A DNA stretch of 64,000 nucleotides from Plectosphaerella cucumerina (lineage: Eukaryota; Ascomycota; Sordariomycetes; Glomerellales; Plectosphaerellaceae). This document shows, one piece after another, positions 24,379 through 34,797 of this stretch. Both the position numbers and the translations under genes were made by a program. The DNA lies in contig JAGPXD010000002.1 of the NCBI GenBank assembly GCA_020746995.1, forward strand, positions 1,922,001 to 1,986,000, written 5' to 3'. Every line of letters begins with the position of its first letter. The first letter of the stretch is position 1. The notes beneath the pieces were generated by a model. That model searched no databases. It saw only the letters and a list, made by a program, of their open reading frames with translations, and had not been told where the DNA came from.

Positions 24379-25354
24379 TAGAAGGCATCCTAGGCGGCCG
24401 ATGGTCAACGGACGACACACACTCCATACAACCAACTACCACCACACACACCACCGACTCCGGATGCCCGGGCGACGACCGCACGCCGCTGGGCTTTCCG
24501 CACGCAGCCCCTATCCACCCTTTGCTATCACTTCTTGTACGCGTAACTTAATGAGATACTCCCGGGGAAATCAGTTTCGGCGCTGGGTGAGGCCTCTTCG
24601 GCCTTTTCCCCTCTGCGCCTGGTCAGGAGTTGCATTCAGTCATCATCAGTCTAGGCTTGGATTCGGGGCTTGTAACTTTATGGAGTTTTGCCCTGAGTCT
24701 GGTACGAAAAGAATCTTCGGAACCCGTCTGTGCCTCTTTGTGCTTGTGTTGATGTTGTCATCTTGTTGGAATGCCGGGACGGCCTGGCCCTACGTGTGTG
24801 ACGACACCATCCCGAGGGATGTGCTGATGGTGAGACATGTGGTTGGGATCGGTACGTACGGGCCGCGTATCCAATAGACAGACGTCGAGATATGGGATGT
24901 AGAAGAGGAGAGAGGCTTGCTGGATGATTGAAGTAGTGTTGGACACGAAAGATGAGGGACTGAGAAGGAAATGTTTTAAAAACGCCTCCCTCAGCAGGCG
25001 GCTCTGATCTCAGAACATTTCGTACAACACAAGGTCACACACGCAAGTGTTTGAGAATTTGTAAATGGCCATGACGTCTCGTCCCCTTTCTCTTGTTTCG
25101 CTTCGCAGAATATAGTCTCTCAGTAAACTCCACCCATATGCACAAAAACGTTCGGCTATGTTCCGACGGCCCTCTCGGGACATGACATGGCTGAGGGGAG
25201 GGTAGTAAGGAGAAAGATGTGGATGAAGATGCCCGCCATGCGCAAACATGCCGCCCCCTCCCAATGAAATGGCCTCCCACCAGCCCGCTCGCGATATAGT
25301 AATGGAAAGAAACCCCGACCATCAGAGGCCGGGGTGCGCGAGGCGGGGCTCTGA
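24379..25354. other. Convergent 3' region (DUF2433 gene / zds1)
   Basis: Nearly 1 kb between two converging genes. No motif-bearing reading frame or RNA gene was found. The AT content is higher than in the flanking coding DNA. Confidence 0.45.
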
Positions 25355-26522
25355 TCACCACATGTCGTCCCTGTCGTCGCGCCGGCCGCCCTTGTCTCCC
25401 CGGTCGTGGCTGTAGTGGTCCGGGTAGCCTCCCTGCTGCGGCTGTTGTTGCTGCTGGCTGTTGCCGCCATAGCCGTCATAGCTGCCACCGTGTGTCTGAT
25501 CTCCGCCGCCACCGCCGTGGTCGTACTCGTAGATTTGAGCCTCGTCCACGTAATCAACTCCTTCGTGGTTGTTGTTGTCACCGTACTGGTTTCCATCCTG
25601 TGGGACTGTGAGCTTCTGTGCCGTCGGCAAGGTGATGGCGAGACTTACTCTGTGGTATTCAAAGTTGTACTGATCGATGGCGTCCTGGTCCGCCTCCTCT
25701 TGCTGCTGTTGCTGTTGGGCGAGGTATTGCTCCTCCTGCTCCTTGCGTCTCCTCTCCTCCTCTGCCCTTCGCTGTGCCGGTGACTGAGGAACCTGGACTT
25801 GCGGGTGCATTGCCTGCACGATGGCAAGGTAGTTGTACATGAAGTTGCTGAGGAGCACCTGGCTGGCCAGCGAGCGGCGCGGGTTGGCCAGCTTGAGATG
25901 GGCCATCCGATAAATCGCGCGCTCCTCGAGAAGCGGGAATCGCGTCCAGTGGTAGTCGACGTCGGGCTTGAGAGGCTTGTAGACGGGATCCTCAGACACG
26001 CGCAGATGGTGACCCTTGGAGCTGCGAGATTCGCGGTCGGCTTTCTTCTTGCCGCCGCCGAAGAGCCCTGAGAAGAGACCGCCACCCTCCTTCTCCTTCT
26101 TGGGCGTCTCTGACTTTCGACTGCTCTCTTTTCTCCGTTCCTCCGTTAGCTTGGCGTCCATGTTGTCCCTATCAAGCAACAAACTCTCCCTGCCTTTGGT
26201 GACTGCGCTCTCGATGGAGCTCTGGAGTACGTCGAGTCGCACGTTGTCATGTGCCTTCTCAACGAAGCTCTTGCTCTTCTTTTTCTCTTCCTCCTTCTTC
26301 TTCTCCTTCTCCTTCTTGTCGTCGCCGCTGCTGCCCTTGAGCCACTTTGACCACCCAGTAGACTTGGTGGATGCGCCGTCTTCGTCCTTCTTGGACTTCT
26401 TCTCGACCTTGCGCTCATCCGGTGGTAGCGTTGGGATGTATGCAAGGCTATCTGTACGGGATGCGCCACCGCCTGGGAGGGCTGAAGGGTGGAAGGCGGG
26501 ATCGTATGTGGCGTTGCTTTGC

Positions 26523-26554
<32 letters not shown>

Positions 26555-28406
26555 TTGGGGCCGGGGCTGCTGTGCCTGCTGTTGCGCCTGCTGCTGCTGC
26601 TGTTGCTGGTATGAGACGGGCGGCGATGGCGACGACTGAGATGTCCGGACGAGTGAAGGCCGCTTGCTTGAGCGCGCTGGGGGCTCTTCCACTAACGTCT
26701 GCTGAGAGGCGGCCTCGGTGTTTTGAGAGGATGAGCGCCGGGGGAAGAGCATAGATGAGGAGCCATGCTCCTCTTCGTCTTCGGGCGCTGGCGTCTCGAG
26801 AATTTGGGGGACCGGACCCCTCGACTCGGGCGTCGCCGAGGTGGTTCTTATCGGGAGCTGCTGCTCTTGTCCGGTGCGGGAGGCGGAGCTCAGCTCCTTG
26901 TCATCATGTGGTCCATTTTCACCCCCTGTGAGCGATGAATAAGCGTCCTGGTCCGAGAACTTTTGTTGTCGTCGAACAGGCCGGCTGGGCCTCGAGAAGT
27001 TTTCGGAAATGGGTTCTGACTGAACGCGGGTGAGGCCATGGCCCTTGGGAGCTTCGAGGACGGGTTCCGCAGGGGTTTCCGATGGGGCCTCGTCTCCTTG
27101 TTGGCTCTTGCGGCCAGACGTGCGCTTGTTAAAGGACAGGCGCTCGCCTGATCGAAGGCTGCCGCCTTTCCTATAGGTGGTGCGGGTCGATCGGCGGAGT
27201 CCCATCCCGGGGGCCATCGGCAGGATTGGCATGTCATCAGGACTGGACTCTGGGCCTAGACCGGGCTGCTGTGCCTCCTGTGCCAGTTTCTTGACGGCGC
27301 CGGAGGGATCTTTCACCAGTTCATCCAGGCTCAGTTCCGTCGCCGACTGGTCGCTGGATCGCTTCGGGTCGAGCCGGTCTGCGCCGTCGATGTAGTTCTC
27401 GGCGGTATGCCTCGACGAGGTGTCAATCTGTCTCGACAACATGCTCTTCTTCCGCCGCAGCCCCGAGTCGCTTCGGTTCAGACCTTCAGGGGAGAGCATG
27501 CCACCGGCGTCCCCAGACCTTCGCTTGATCGACTTGACCCGGTTCTCCAGGAAATTCTTGAATTCTGTCGGAGCGAGTTCCGGGTGTACGGCGGCTGGCA
27601 CCCACAGCAGCCGCGACGGGTCGCCTTCGTCGTCGCCGCCGGACGGAGCTATCGAGGGCATGGCGGTGAGGGACATTCCGCCAAACGGTAGCAGGTCGGG
27701 ATCGGAGGTGTTGCCAACGTCCATGGACATGCGCCGAAGAGCCTGCAGGTTGCTGAGCTCCTGGGCGATGTCGCTCGGGTTTTCGATGTTGCCCAGGGGG
27801 AACTGCGACGAGTCATTCTGGACGTCACGGAGGGACAGGGTGGGCGAGGCAGGTGTCTTGGCATTTTGGTCATATGCCGCAGGCGACCTGCCTGATCTCG
27901 ACGACAGGGTGTTTGACTTCTTGAGGCCGGATGTGCCGTTGGGCATGTGCTGCTGGGGGCTCGCGCCAGACTGATCTGACGTGGTCCTCAGCAGCGGCAG
28001 CCTCGTGTCATCATGCAGGCCGTGGTTCAGCTCGATATGCTTGTGGATCTGCTCGGGCTGAGCCGAGGGCATAAAGCTCAGGGGCCGGCCGTTGTCGCTG
28101 GGATAGTCGTCGTCGTCGTCGTACAGGGTGCCTATGGCCTCGGTGACGTGGTGGCTCGGGTCGGAGATGGATAGCTGGCTGGCATGGCCGCGTCGACTGG
28201 CGAAGCTGCCGCCAACATCGCCGCGGGGTCGAGATGAGGTCTGCGAAGAGAGGCACGTGTCAGTACATGTCAGACTCGCCAAGAAGCGGTGTTGGTGGGA
28301 GGGAATGCTGGGAGAGTCGGGCATGCAAGCCCCCTTTCCTGCTTCAATATCTCGGGAGGGAGGGAACAGGTGAAGAGACGAGTTCCGCCGGCAGACGTAC
28401 CATCAT
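25355..28406 (-). CDS. zds1: Zds1-family PP2A/polarity regulator
   Basis: The preferred model is exon 1 28406-28401 (Met-Met), exon 2 28240-25649 and exon 3 25597-25355, about 946 aa. The 160-bp first intron joins MM to TSSRPRGDVGG. The alternative is a start at 28324 with no first intron. The second intron (25648-25598, 51 bp, GTAAGT/CACAG) is in frame without stops, so a 17-residue longer form is possible. Family features are HASQLSISDPSHHVTEAIG near the N-terminus, SRLLWVPAAVHPELAPTEF at mid-length, and the Zds C-terminal domain (YKPLKPDVDYHWTRFPLLEE through SNFMYNYLAIVQ). In yeast this domain binds PP2A-Cdc55 and affects mitotic exit and polarity. The protein also carries a long polyglutamine run and a charged Lys/Glu coiled segment. 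The C-terminus is Gly/His/Asp-rich. Confidence 0.88.
26518..26612 (-). repeat. CAG/CAA polyglutamine tract in zds1
   Basis: On the minus strand this reads as CAG and CAA codons giving two Gln runs (about 7 and 13) separated by AQQQAQQPRP. Mixed CAG/CAA codons mean a protein-level tract, with a pure CAG core prone to slippage. It lies in the disordered middle of Zds1. Confidence 0.85.
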
Positions 28407-30830
28407 CTATGAAATCACCAAAGCCTCCGGCGAGGCGGCGAAGCCTAAGTATCTCCCCCTTGAACAGGCCCCGTAGCAGTAAGATGGTCGATCTGTTGGT
28501 ATGTGAAGGAGGGTCTTGTTGCTCGCATCAGGGGTCTGATGGCTTTCACTCGGTTCGATGTTCAGGGGCAGGGCGGCAGGGTCAAAGGCATCTGCGTGGG
28601 ACTTTGATATATCTCGCTCGGTCGATCGCTTGGTTTCTCGCTCGCTTCGATCAGGGAAGCACCGTTGTTGGGACGCGGTACATCCAAGGTTCAGAGGCGG
28701 TTTCGACGGGACGGATCGGCGCGCCGGAGGGTTGTCGCGGGGGCGCAAATCGAGAGGGAGCGTGGTCCGACAATGGAGGGAGGGTCGGTCGTCGGAGGGG
28801 ACTGGAGAAGGTCGTGCGACGGTGGACCGGAAGAGGCGTGTTGTTGGCTCGGCAAGGGGACTTTGAAGGATCCCAGGGCCAAGTCTGACGGGGATGTGCT
28901 GTTCTGCTTCGTGCTGGTGCTGCTCGTTCGTTCGTTCGCCTGCTGGAGGGCCGCGTCTAGTTACGTACTGTGCCTGCTTTGGGGGCGGTATGCAACAGAG
29001 TAGGGAAAGGCAAGGCAAAGGCAGGTCGGGCTCGCCTCGCTATACCGCATGGCACGGGACAGGACGGGATAGGTTGGCAGCAGGCAAAAGGGTGGAGGAG
29101 GAGCCCGGGAGGGTTGGACGCTGGGAGGGCAGAAGCCAGAGCCAAGCAAGGATCAATCAGGAGGCAAAAGGACGAGGCCAAGGCAGGACTTTGCTGGTCG
29201 GGGCGTCATGAGAGGTATCTTTTGGCGGTGGCTGCGGGGAAAATATACTTGAGATGGAACATGGAAGGGGGACGCTGGAGACAAGGCCCCGTGCCTCCCC
29301 ACTCGGGCGGTGCCAGTGATGGAACGCAGTGGAGAGATATCACAGATGAGACTTTGGTAGCGGCGGGGGACGGCACCCAAGAAGAGGTACCTATGCCGGA
29401 CGACGGCGCTGCGCTGGTGGACGATGTTGACGCCGACCTTGGGTGGGTGCCCGCGCTAGCAGCGAGGGGGCGGACCAATGGCGATGCGGTAATCAAACCC
29501 AGCGAGATGCGGGCACGGGCGCCGAGGCCGCCGCACCCTGCGAAAACCCCTGGCTCCCGTCCGAACGCGCTACGATTCCCAAGAATCAAACAGCCAGGCA
29601 AGCCACAAGACTGGGACGACGGACGGGCGCTGGACGAGCAGCGGCGGCACCGGCAGTGGACTTGGTGGCCGCTGTCACGTGCCTGGGCAGGGATGACGCC
29701 AGGGAAGGTGCGCAACTTTATCTGCTGTGGTGATGATTTTGAGCCAAGTCTGGGCAGGTGCGATGGGCCGCAGTGGGGGCCCCATCGGGTGTGGAAGAGG
29801 TCGAGAAGCCTGTGGTTGCACTGAGGTCGACAGGACACCAAGTGGCAGGAGCAGAACCACTCCTGACAGCAGACAGACAGCCTCATTCATCCCGTCTCAT
29901 CTTGGCCCCCTGCTCCGAGGTCCATCGCCTTGACGACAATTACCCATTTTCGCAGGGGGGATTGATACTCGTCGTCCTTGCCTATCTCCCCTCTGGCAGT
30001 TGCATTTTTCTGATCGCCTTAGCATTAAGCTCCGTCGCTGGAAATAGCAGCCCCGACGTCACCGCCCGAAACCCCCATCCATGCCCGCCCGTCAATGTCA
30101 TCATGGATGAAAGAAAAGCAAGCATCGCCCAGGGATCCAGGTCCAGCGTTTCTTCATCAGGCATTAATGTTCTAGCGTGCGCCGGCTGTGTCGGTGTCAG
30201 GTCGCGCGCGGCCCACGGACGTTTCCCATCTGAATTCGCAAAACCTCACAGTCGAAGCTGATATCATGGCCATGAGATAATGTCCATATCGACAAACACA
30301 CCTCTTGAGCCCAAGAGCTGACAGTCCATCGCTTGCATGCTGACTGGTCTGCAGCCCGGCTTTCGACATGGTTGCCTACATGCATACAGACCACCACTGG
30401 AGGGCGGCGAATCGGCACACACACACCCGACCTCAAGACCGATCTGCGGCCACCCGTTGCAAACCGTAAACTGGGAACCGGGGAGTGACCCCCGGGCTGT
30501 CTTTCTGGCTGGCTGGGCCCCTCGAGCTGGCCGAGGGTTGGTCAAGCTTTCCAGCATCCCCAGAGATTCCTCAGGCATTTTCACTAGCTGGTGGCGAGCT
30601 CGTCGAAGGTGCATGCTGCTGCAGCTATGCTCGTTGATCCCATCGATTCCTCATCGACACATCATCACCACCATCACCGCACACCCTCTGCGACGCATCG
30701 GAAACCCGAACCAGGCTCCCAAATGTCCAGTGCACCTCTAGTCGGCGCACTAGCCTAGCAAACCAAAGCAAAGGAAGACGCATCGGCACGAGCGACCTGC
30801 ACCCTCCCGTTCCAGCGTGCGTGCATCCGC
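28407..30830. other. 2.4-kb divergent intergenic region
   Basis: No supported gene between zds1 and the SDR-like gene. Overlapping frames on both strands (for example 28970-29824 + and 29206-29886 -) have no recognisable domains and mutually exclude each other. It should contain two promoters and long leaders. It is purine/GC-rich at 28.7-29.7 kb and more balanced after 29.9 kb. Confidence 0.45.
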
Positions 30831-31202
30831 ATGGCATCCCGCGTCATACCCGACTCCCTGTTGCCCGCCATGATGCTGCCCCTCCTCTGCTGCCCGACGC
30901 CGCACTTCTTGCGGCGGTCATCCTCGAAGCAGAACCGCTCAAAGACGACGGCCACGCAATCCTCTGCCCAGTCTCAGCACAGCACCACCCACAACCTGGA
31001 CTCGCAGAGCGAAGAGGGTCTGGTCCTCTCCGACCGTCGTCCCAAGCCTGCCGCCGCCGCTGCGACCGTCCCCGCCGCTACCAGCAGCATACCACCCGAT
31101 CCCGGCCGCCGCGCCCGCGCCAGGCCCGGCCTCACCCCGACTGTCACCCGCCAGACCTCCATTCTGTGGACCAAGCCGCTTCCCCAGCTGCCGCCGCCTC
31201 AC

Positions 31203-32013
31203 ATGGCTCTGTCTGGCAAGATAGCCCTTGTCACCGGCGGTGCGCGAGGAATCGGTGCTGCTATCGCCCTCAAGCTCGCTCAGGATGGCGCACGGGTACG
31301 TGCATCTAGTCCTTTCCTTTGGACTGTCTCTAGCTAACCCCACCTGCCAGGTCGCCTTCACCTTCCACCATGCCTCCTCTGTTCCCAGGGCTCACGCAGT
31401 CATCACCTCGATCGAGGATGCCGGATCCTCTGCGACCGCCATCCAGGCCGACGTGACTCGCGACCCCGAGCGCGTTATCAAGCACGCCCTCAAGGCTTTT
31501 GGTGTTGACAAGATCGATATTCTCGTCAACAACGCCGGCGTCGCCCTCGACACATCCCTCGCAGAGACCACACCCGATGCCTACGACCGCGTCTTCGAAT
31601 GCAACTCTCGCGCCGTCTTCTTCATGATGCGCGCCGCCGCGCCACATCTCGCCCCAGGCGGCCGCATCATCAACATATCCGCCTCCGCCGCCCGAGACGG
31701 CGAGCCGGGCAGCATGGCCTTTGCCGGCAGCAAGGCCGCCGTAGAGGCCTTCACGCGCGTCGCCGCACGTGAACTCGGTGCTGATGGAAGCGGTGTTACT
31801 GTGAACTGCATCAGCCCTGGCATGGTCAGGACCGAAGATTTTGAGACCATCACCGAGGATATGAGAGAAGAGACTGCCAAGGGTACGCCTGCGGGCGAGA
31901 GAATTGGCACCGTCGAGGACGTCGCCGATGTTGTCGCCTTTCTCGCAGGGGACGGAGCCCGGTGGATGACAGGAGCTGTCGTCCCCGTCAACGGCGGCAA
32001 GACGATGTTCTGA
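31203..32013 (+). CDS. Short-chain dehydrogenase/reductase-fold protein, likely inactive
   Basis: Exons 31203-31295 and 31351-32013 (251 aa) have a 55-bp intron with GTACGT, CTAACC and CCAG. This is the classical SDR fold: the cofactor loop TGGARGIGAAIALKLAQDG, the NNAG motif in DILVNNAGVALD, and a C-terminal WMTGAVVPVNGGKTMF as in fungal SDRs. Numbered from this start, the catalytic position 155 is Phe (GSMAFAGSKAAVEAF). Lys159 is kept, and position 142 is Ala within ISASAARDG. So two of the four usual catalytic residues appear replaced. The frame is open upstream to an ATG at 30831, which would add 124 residues that begin with MASRVIPDSLLPAMMLPLLC and are then Ser, Pro and Arg-rich. I prefer 31203, where SDR homology starts. 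NAD(P) binding should be intact, but redox activity is doubtful. Confidence 0.8.
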
Positions 32014-32286
32014 TCAAGTGCTGTTGAAATTTTTCCTTTTGACTTTGTCTTCTTCGTTACTTAAGTTATCTCTGCAGGCGAGGCGTTACGGGGGCTCGGA
32101 ACACATTGCCCAGGAACATGATAATGATACCAGACCACGGGGGATCGGGAATTCCATCAAATCAATTTTGCATTCATACCAGAGGCACCTCGCCTCGGTG
32201 ATCATTTCTCGTAATTACCATACTGAAGATGCTCGCCCCTTGAACAACAACGCCAGATAAACACATGCCCGCTTGCGCCGAACCCA
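32014..32286. other. Convergent 3' region of SDR-like and PUA-like genes
   Basis: A short AT-rich gap between two converging genes. No gene seen. Confidence 0.4.
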
Positions 32287-34797
32287 TCACAATTCATCCA
32301 TGTCCGCCTCCGAGTCGTAGATGATGTCCACATCGTCCCCGATCACGCTCATGTCCTGCGACCGGAGACTGTCGGGCAACATCTGGCTCTTGGAGAGCAG
32401 CTGTGACGACCGGAGCTGGTAGCTGCTCGAGGCTGGTGGGAGCGAGTTCTCATCGTCCGCCGCAGCCGTCGGCGGGAGCTGCATTTCTTGCGTCGACCGG
32501 GTCTGCGATCTGGTTGTCCGTTTCGAGGGCGACTCGGCTGAACTCGAGACCTGGCTCACTGTCGTCGCCTGTGACGGCCTCACGCCGCGACTTGGCGTGG
32601 GATTCGCCGGCCGCCGGTAGGGCGTTGACGCTGGGGGATCGGGTCGCCTGAACCCAGATGTGCTTGCCCGTTGAGATCGGATCACGCCTCGTTCGGCCTC
32701 CTGGCTTGAAGGTACGATGTACACGGGATCCGAGGGGATAACGGGATCCGAAGGATGCTGGGTTGCCTCGCTGAGGAGTTGGTTCGTCACCTCTTGGGAG
32801 ACGGTGAACTGTGGTCCAGAGGACGGCGGCGGCACGATGACCGGTGACTCCTCGGCAGCTTCCTCGTCTTCGTCCTCATCATTTCCGAAGACAGAGCAGC
32901 GGAGATTCGCCATCAGATGGCCGACCACGCCTGGGGGAACGTAGTTGTACTTTTGCGGCGGGCCGTTCAACCAGCCGTGCTCCTTGGCCTCGCTGAGCGA
33001 GACGGGGTTGTTCAGCTCGTAGACGTCGAGCAACTCATATGCAAACTGGGGCTCCTTCCTGTTGGCGTTGAATTCTGCGTTGCCCACGCCGCGGTCATCG
33101 CTGATCTCGCCGGGGATCTTGGCCGGTGAGATGCGAGCCATGTATCTCAGTTCCGAGGCGGGAGCCGTTGTGTAGATCCACATGCGAGTAACGACGTTGG
33201 GAATCCTGTACTTCCGGAACTCGTGATTCTTGGCGCCTGAGACAATGTTCTCGACATGCTCCGGGTGGATGGAGATGAAGATATCGGACCTGTCCGTCTG
33301 TGGGCCCATTGCTCGAATGTCGTCCATTGGGATGCGCTGGCTCTCAACGCCCTGTGTGGCATGCTGAGTCCTCGCCTGTGTGGGTTGGAAGCTGGACGGC
33401 GGTCCGATGAGATCTTCTAGGGACTCCGGGGCGGCTTCAGCAGCTGGGGCCAACATTGGCGGCAGACGCTGGGGAGGAGAGCTCAGCCGAACGGTGGCAA
33501 CCTCGCTGACCACGCTTGACCGGGCTACAAGAGCTGGTGTCTGGCGCGGAAGAATCTGGGGAGGCGAGCTGAGGCGCACCGTGGCAACCTCGCTGAAGCT
33601 GCTGGATTGGTTTTGTGCGGTTGCCATCGTAGAGCTTTGAGGGTTGTTGTCATTGGACGTTTCCGAATGAGCCAGAGGCGGCGTGGGCGTCAGCTTTTCG
33701 GCGGATGCCTGCTTCTCGGACGAGGACACAATCTGGTCCACGAGACGCTGGGTCTCAGCACCCACCTCGCCATAGGCATCGTCGTCTGACGCCTCCCCAC
33801 TGTTGTCTTCCCACAGCTCAAAGTCGTCATCCGAATCAGCAATCTCTCGATCGGGGGCCGTGGTCCTGCGCGGCATGGGTGACGGGCTAGCCGGCATCTC
33901 GTCACTGCTCTCAGGTTCCTCTTGCACATCTTCTGTAATGTCGGCGAGGGGTGCCCGCTGAGAAGGCGCCTGGCTTGCCGCAAGCGCGGAAGGGGTGACG
34001 AAACGCACGGCTTTGGGGTGCTGGCTGTGGGGTTTGGCTGGCGAGTGGTTCTCGACGGACGATGCAGGGCTCTTGGAAGCCGTTGTAGCGTACGAGTCCT
34101 CGACGACCAGGGTGCGGCGCCGTTTCGACGCGCTTGACGGTTTGGATAATTCTAGTATCCGGCGATGTGGCGACGATATGTTCGTGGACTTGTCCTTGAG
34201 CGGCGAGCGCGTCTGCAGAGGACTATACCTCGCCAGGAAGGGCGTCTGGGGCGAATCCTGTGACGATGGGATCTCTGTTCGTATGCGCCTGGTCGACGGT
34301 GTCCGCGGCCCTGATGACGAGGCCTCGCCGGCTTTCAAGGGAGCGGGGGGTCGTGCTGCGCCTTCGTCGCCAGACGACTCGATAATCACGAAGTCGTCAT
34401 CCATCTTGCTGTTGAAAGATCCCATCTGTGTCAGGGTCTGCGTATGGTACGAGCCCTTGGAGCTCTTGGGAGGCGAGCTCGGGACATCGCCCTCGGTCTT
34501 GCGCCGCTTCCTAATAGGCCGTTCCGTCTCCTCGTCATCGTCGAGCAGCTCGACTGGTGTCGGATCCGCCCACTGCATCTGGGTGAGTGTCTTCTGCCGG
34601 GGAGAAGATTTGGTCTCGTCTTCGGGACTGGCCTCTCGGCTCTGCAGGATCTTGCGTCGGGGGTTCTTGCGACCATAGCCGCGGACGGTACTGCGACGCG
34701 TGGGGAAGCGGGATTGCTGGAGCTGAGGGGCTGTCTTGCCCGACCTGTACACCTTTTCCGGCGCGGGCGTCCCTCCGGAACGGGTTGTTGGTGGCAT
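32287..34797 (-). CDS. Disordered protein with PUA/ASCH-like domain
   Basis: A single exon of 836 aa. The start at 34797 (MPPTTRSGGTPAPEKVYRSG) follows leader-like sequence, and a further in-frame ATG lies at 34905. The first 500 residues are disordered, basic then Ser/Pro/Asp-rich, with IRKRRKTEG as a possible nuclear signal and two TLTQM motifs. Residues about 505-636 form a folded block: FISIHPEHVENIVSGAKNHE, FRKYRIPNVVTRMWIYTTAP, FAYELLDVYELNNPVSLSEA and KYNYVPPGVVGHL. The pattern of a 'sIHPe.ve.I..G.K..EfRk' start, a hydrophobic strand and an interacting basic pair resembles ASCH/EVE domains of the PUA superfamily, which bind nucleic acid with modified bases. The C-terminus is again Ser/Thr/Arg-rich and ends acidic (DSEADMDEL). 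A chromatin or RNA role is inferred only from the domain. Confidence 0.72.
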   Translation of the reverse strand: MPPTTRSGGTPAPEKVYRSGKTAPQLQQSRFPTRRSTVRGYGRKNPRRKILQSREASPEDETKSSPRQKTLTQMQWADPTPVELLDDDEETERPIRKRRKTEGDVPSSPPKSSKGSYHTQTLTQMGSFNSKMDDDFVIIESSGDEGAARPPAPLKAGEASSSGPRTPSTRRIRTEIPSSQDSPQTPFLARYSPLQTRSPLKDKSTNISSPHRRILELSKPSSASKRRRTLVVEDSYATTASKSPASSVENHSPAKPHSQHPKAVRFVTPSALAASQAPSQRAPLADITEDVQEEPESSDEMPASPSPMPRRTTAPDREIADSDDDFELWEDNSGEASDDDAYGEVGAETQRLVDQIVSSSEKQASAEKLTPTPPLAHSETSNDNNPQSSTMATAQNQSSSFSEVATVRLSSPPQILPRQTPALVARSSVVSEVATVRLSSPPQRLPPMLAPAAEAAPESLEDLIGPPSSFQPTQARTQHATQGVESQRIPMDDIRAMGPQTDRSDIFISIHPEHVENIVSGAKNHEFRKYRIPNVVTRMWIYTTAPASELRYMARISPAKIPGEISDDRGVGNAEFNANRKEPQFAYELLDVYELNNPVSLSEAKEHGWLNGPPQKYNYVPPGVVGHLMANLRCSVFGNDEDEDEEAAEESPVIVPPPSSGPQFTVSQEVTNQLLSEATQHPSDPVIPSDPVYIVPSSQEAERGVIRSQRASTSGFRRPDPPASTPYRRPANPTPSRGVRPSQATTVSQVSSSAESPSKRTTRSQTRSTQEMQLPPTAAADDENSLPPASSSYQLRSSQLLSKSQMLPDSLRSQDMSVIGDDVDIIYDSEADMDEL
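33469..33596 (-). repeat. Duplicated segment encoding SEVATVRLSSPPQ
   Basis: Two copies, about 33469-33510 and 33554-33596, encode SEVATVRLSSPPQ followed by a Leu-Pro-rich tail, 85 bp apart. The two DNA copies have synonymous differences, so the duplication is not recent and the peptide appears to have been kept. Confidence 0.8.

Noticed and set aside
28970..29886. Overlapping frames on both strands in the zds1/SDR spacer (284 and 226 codons)
   Set aside because: Neither shows domains, a signal peptide, splice-consistent neighbours or codon bias like flanking genes.
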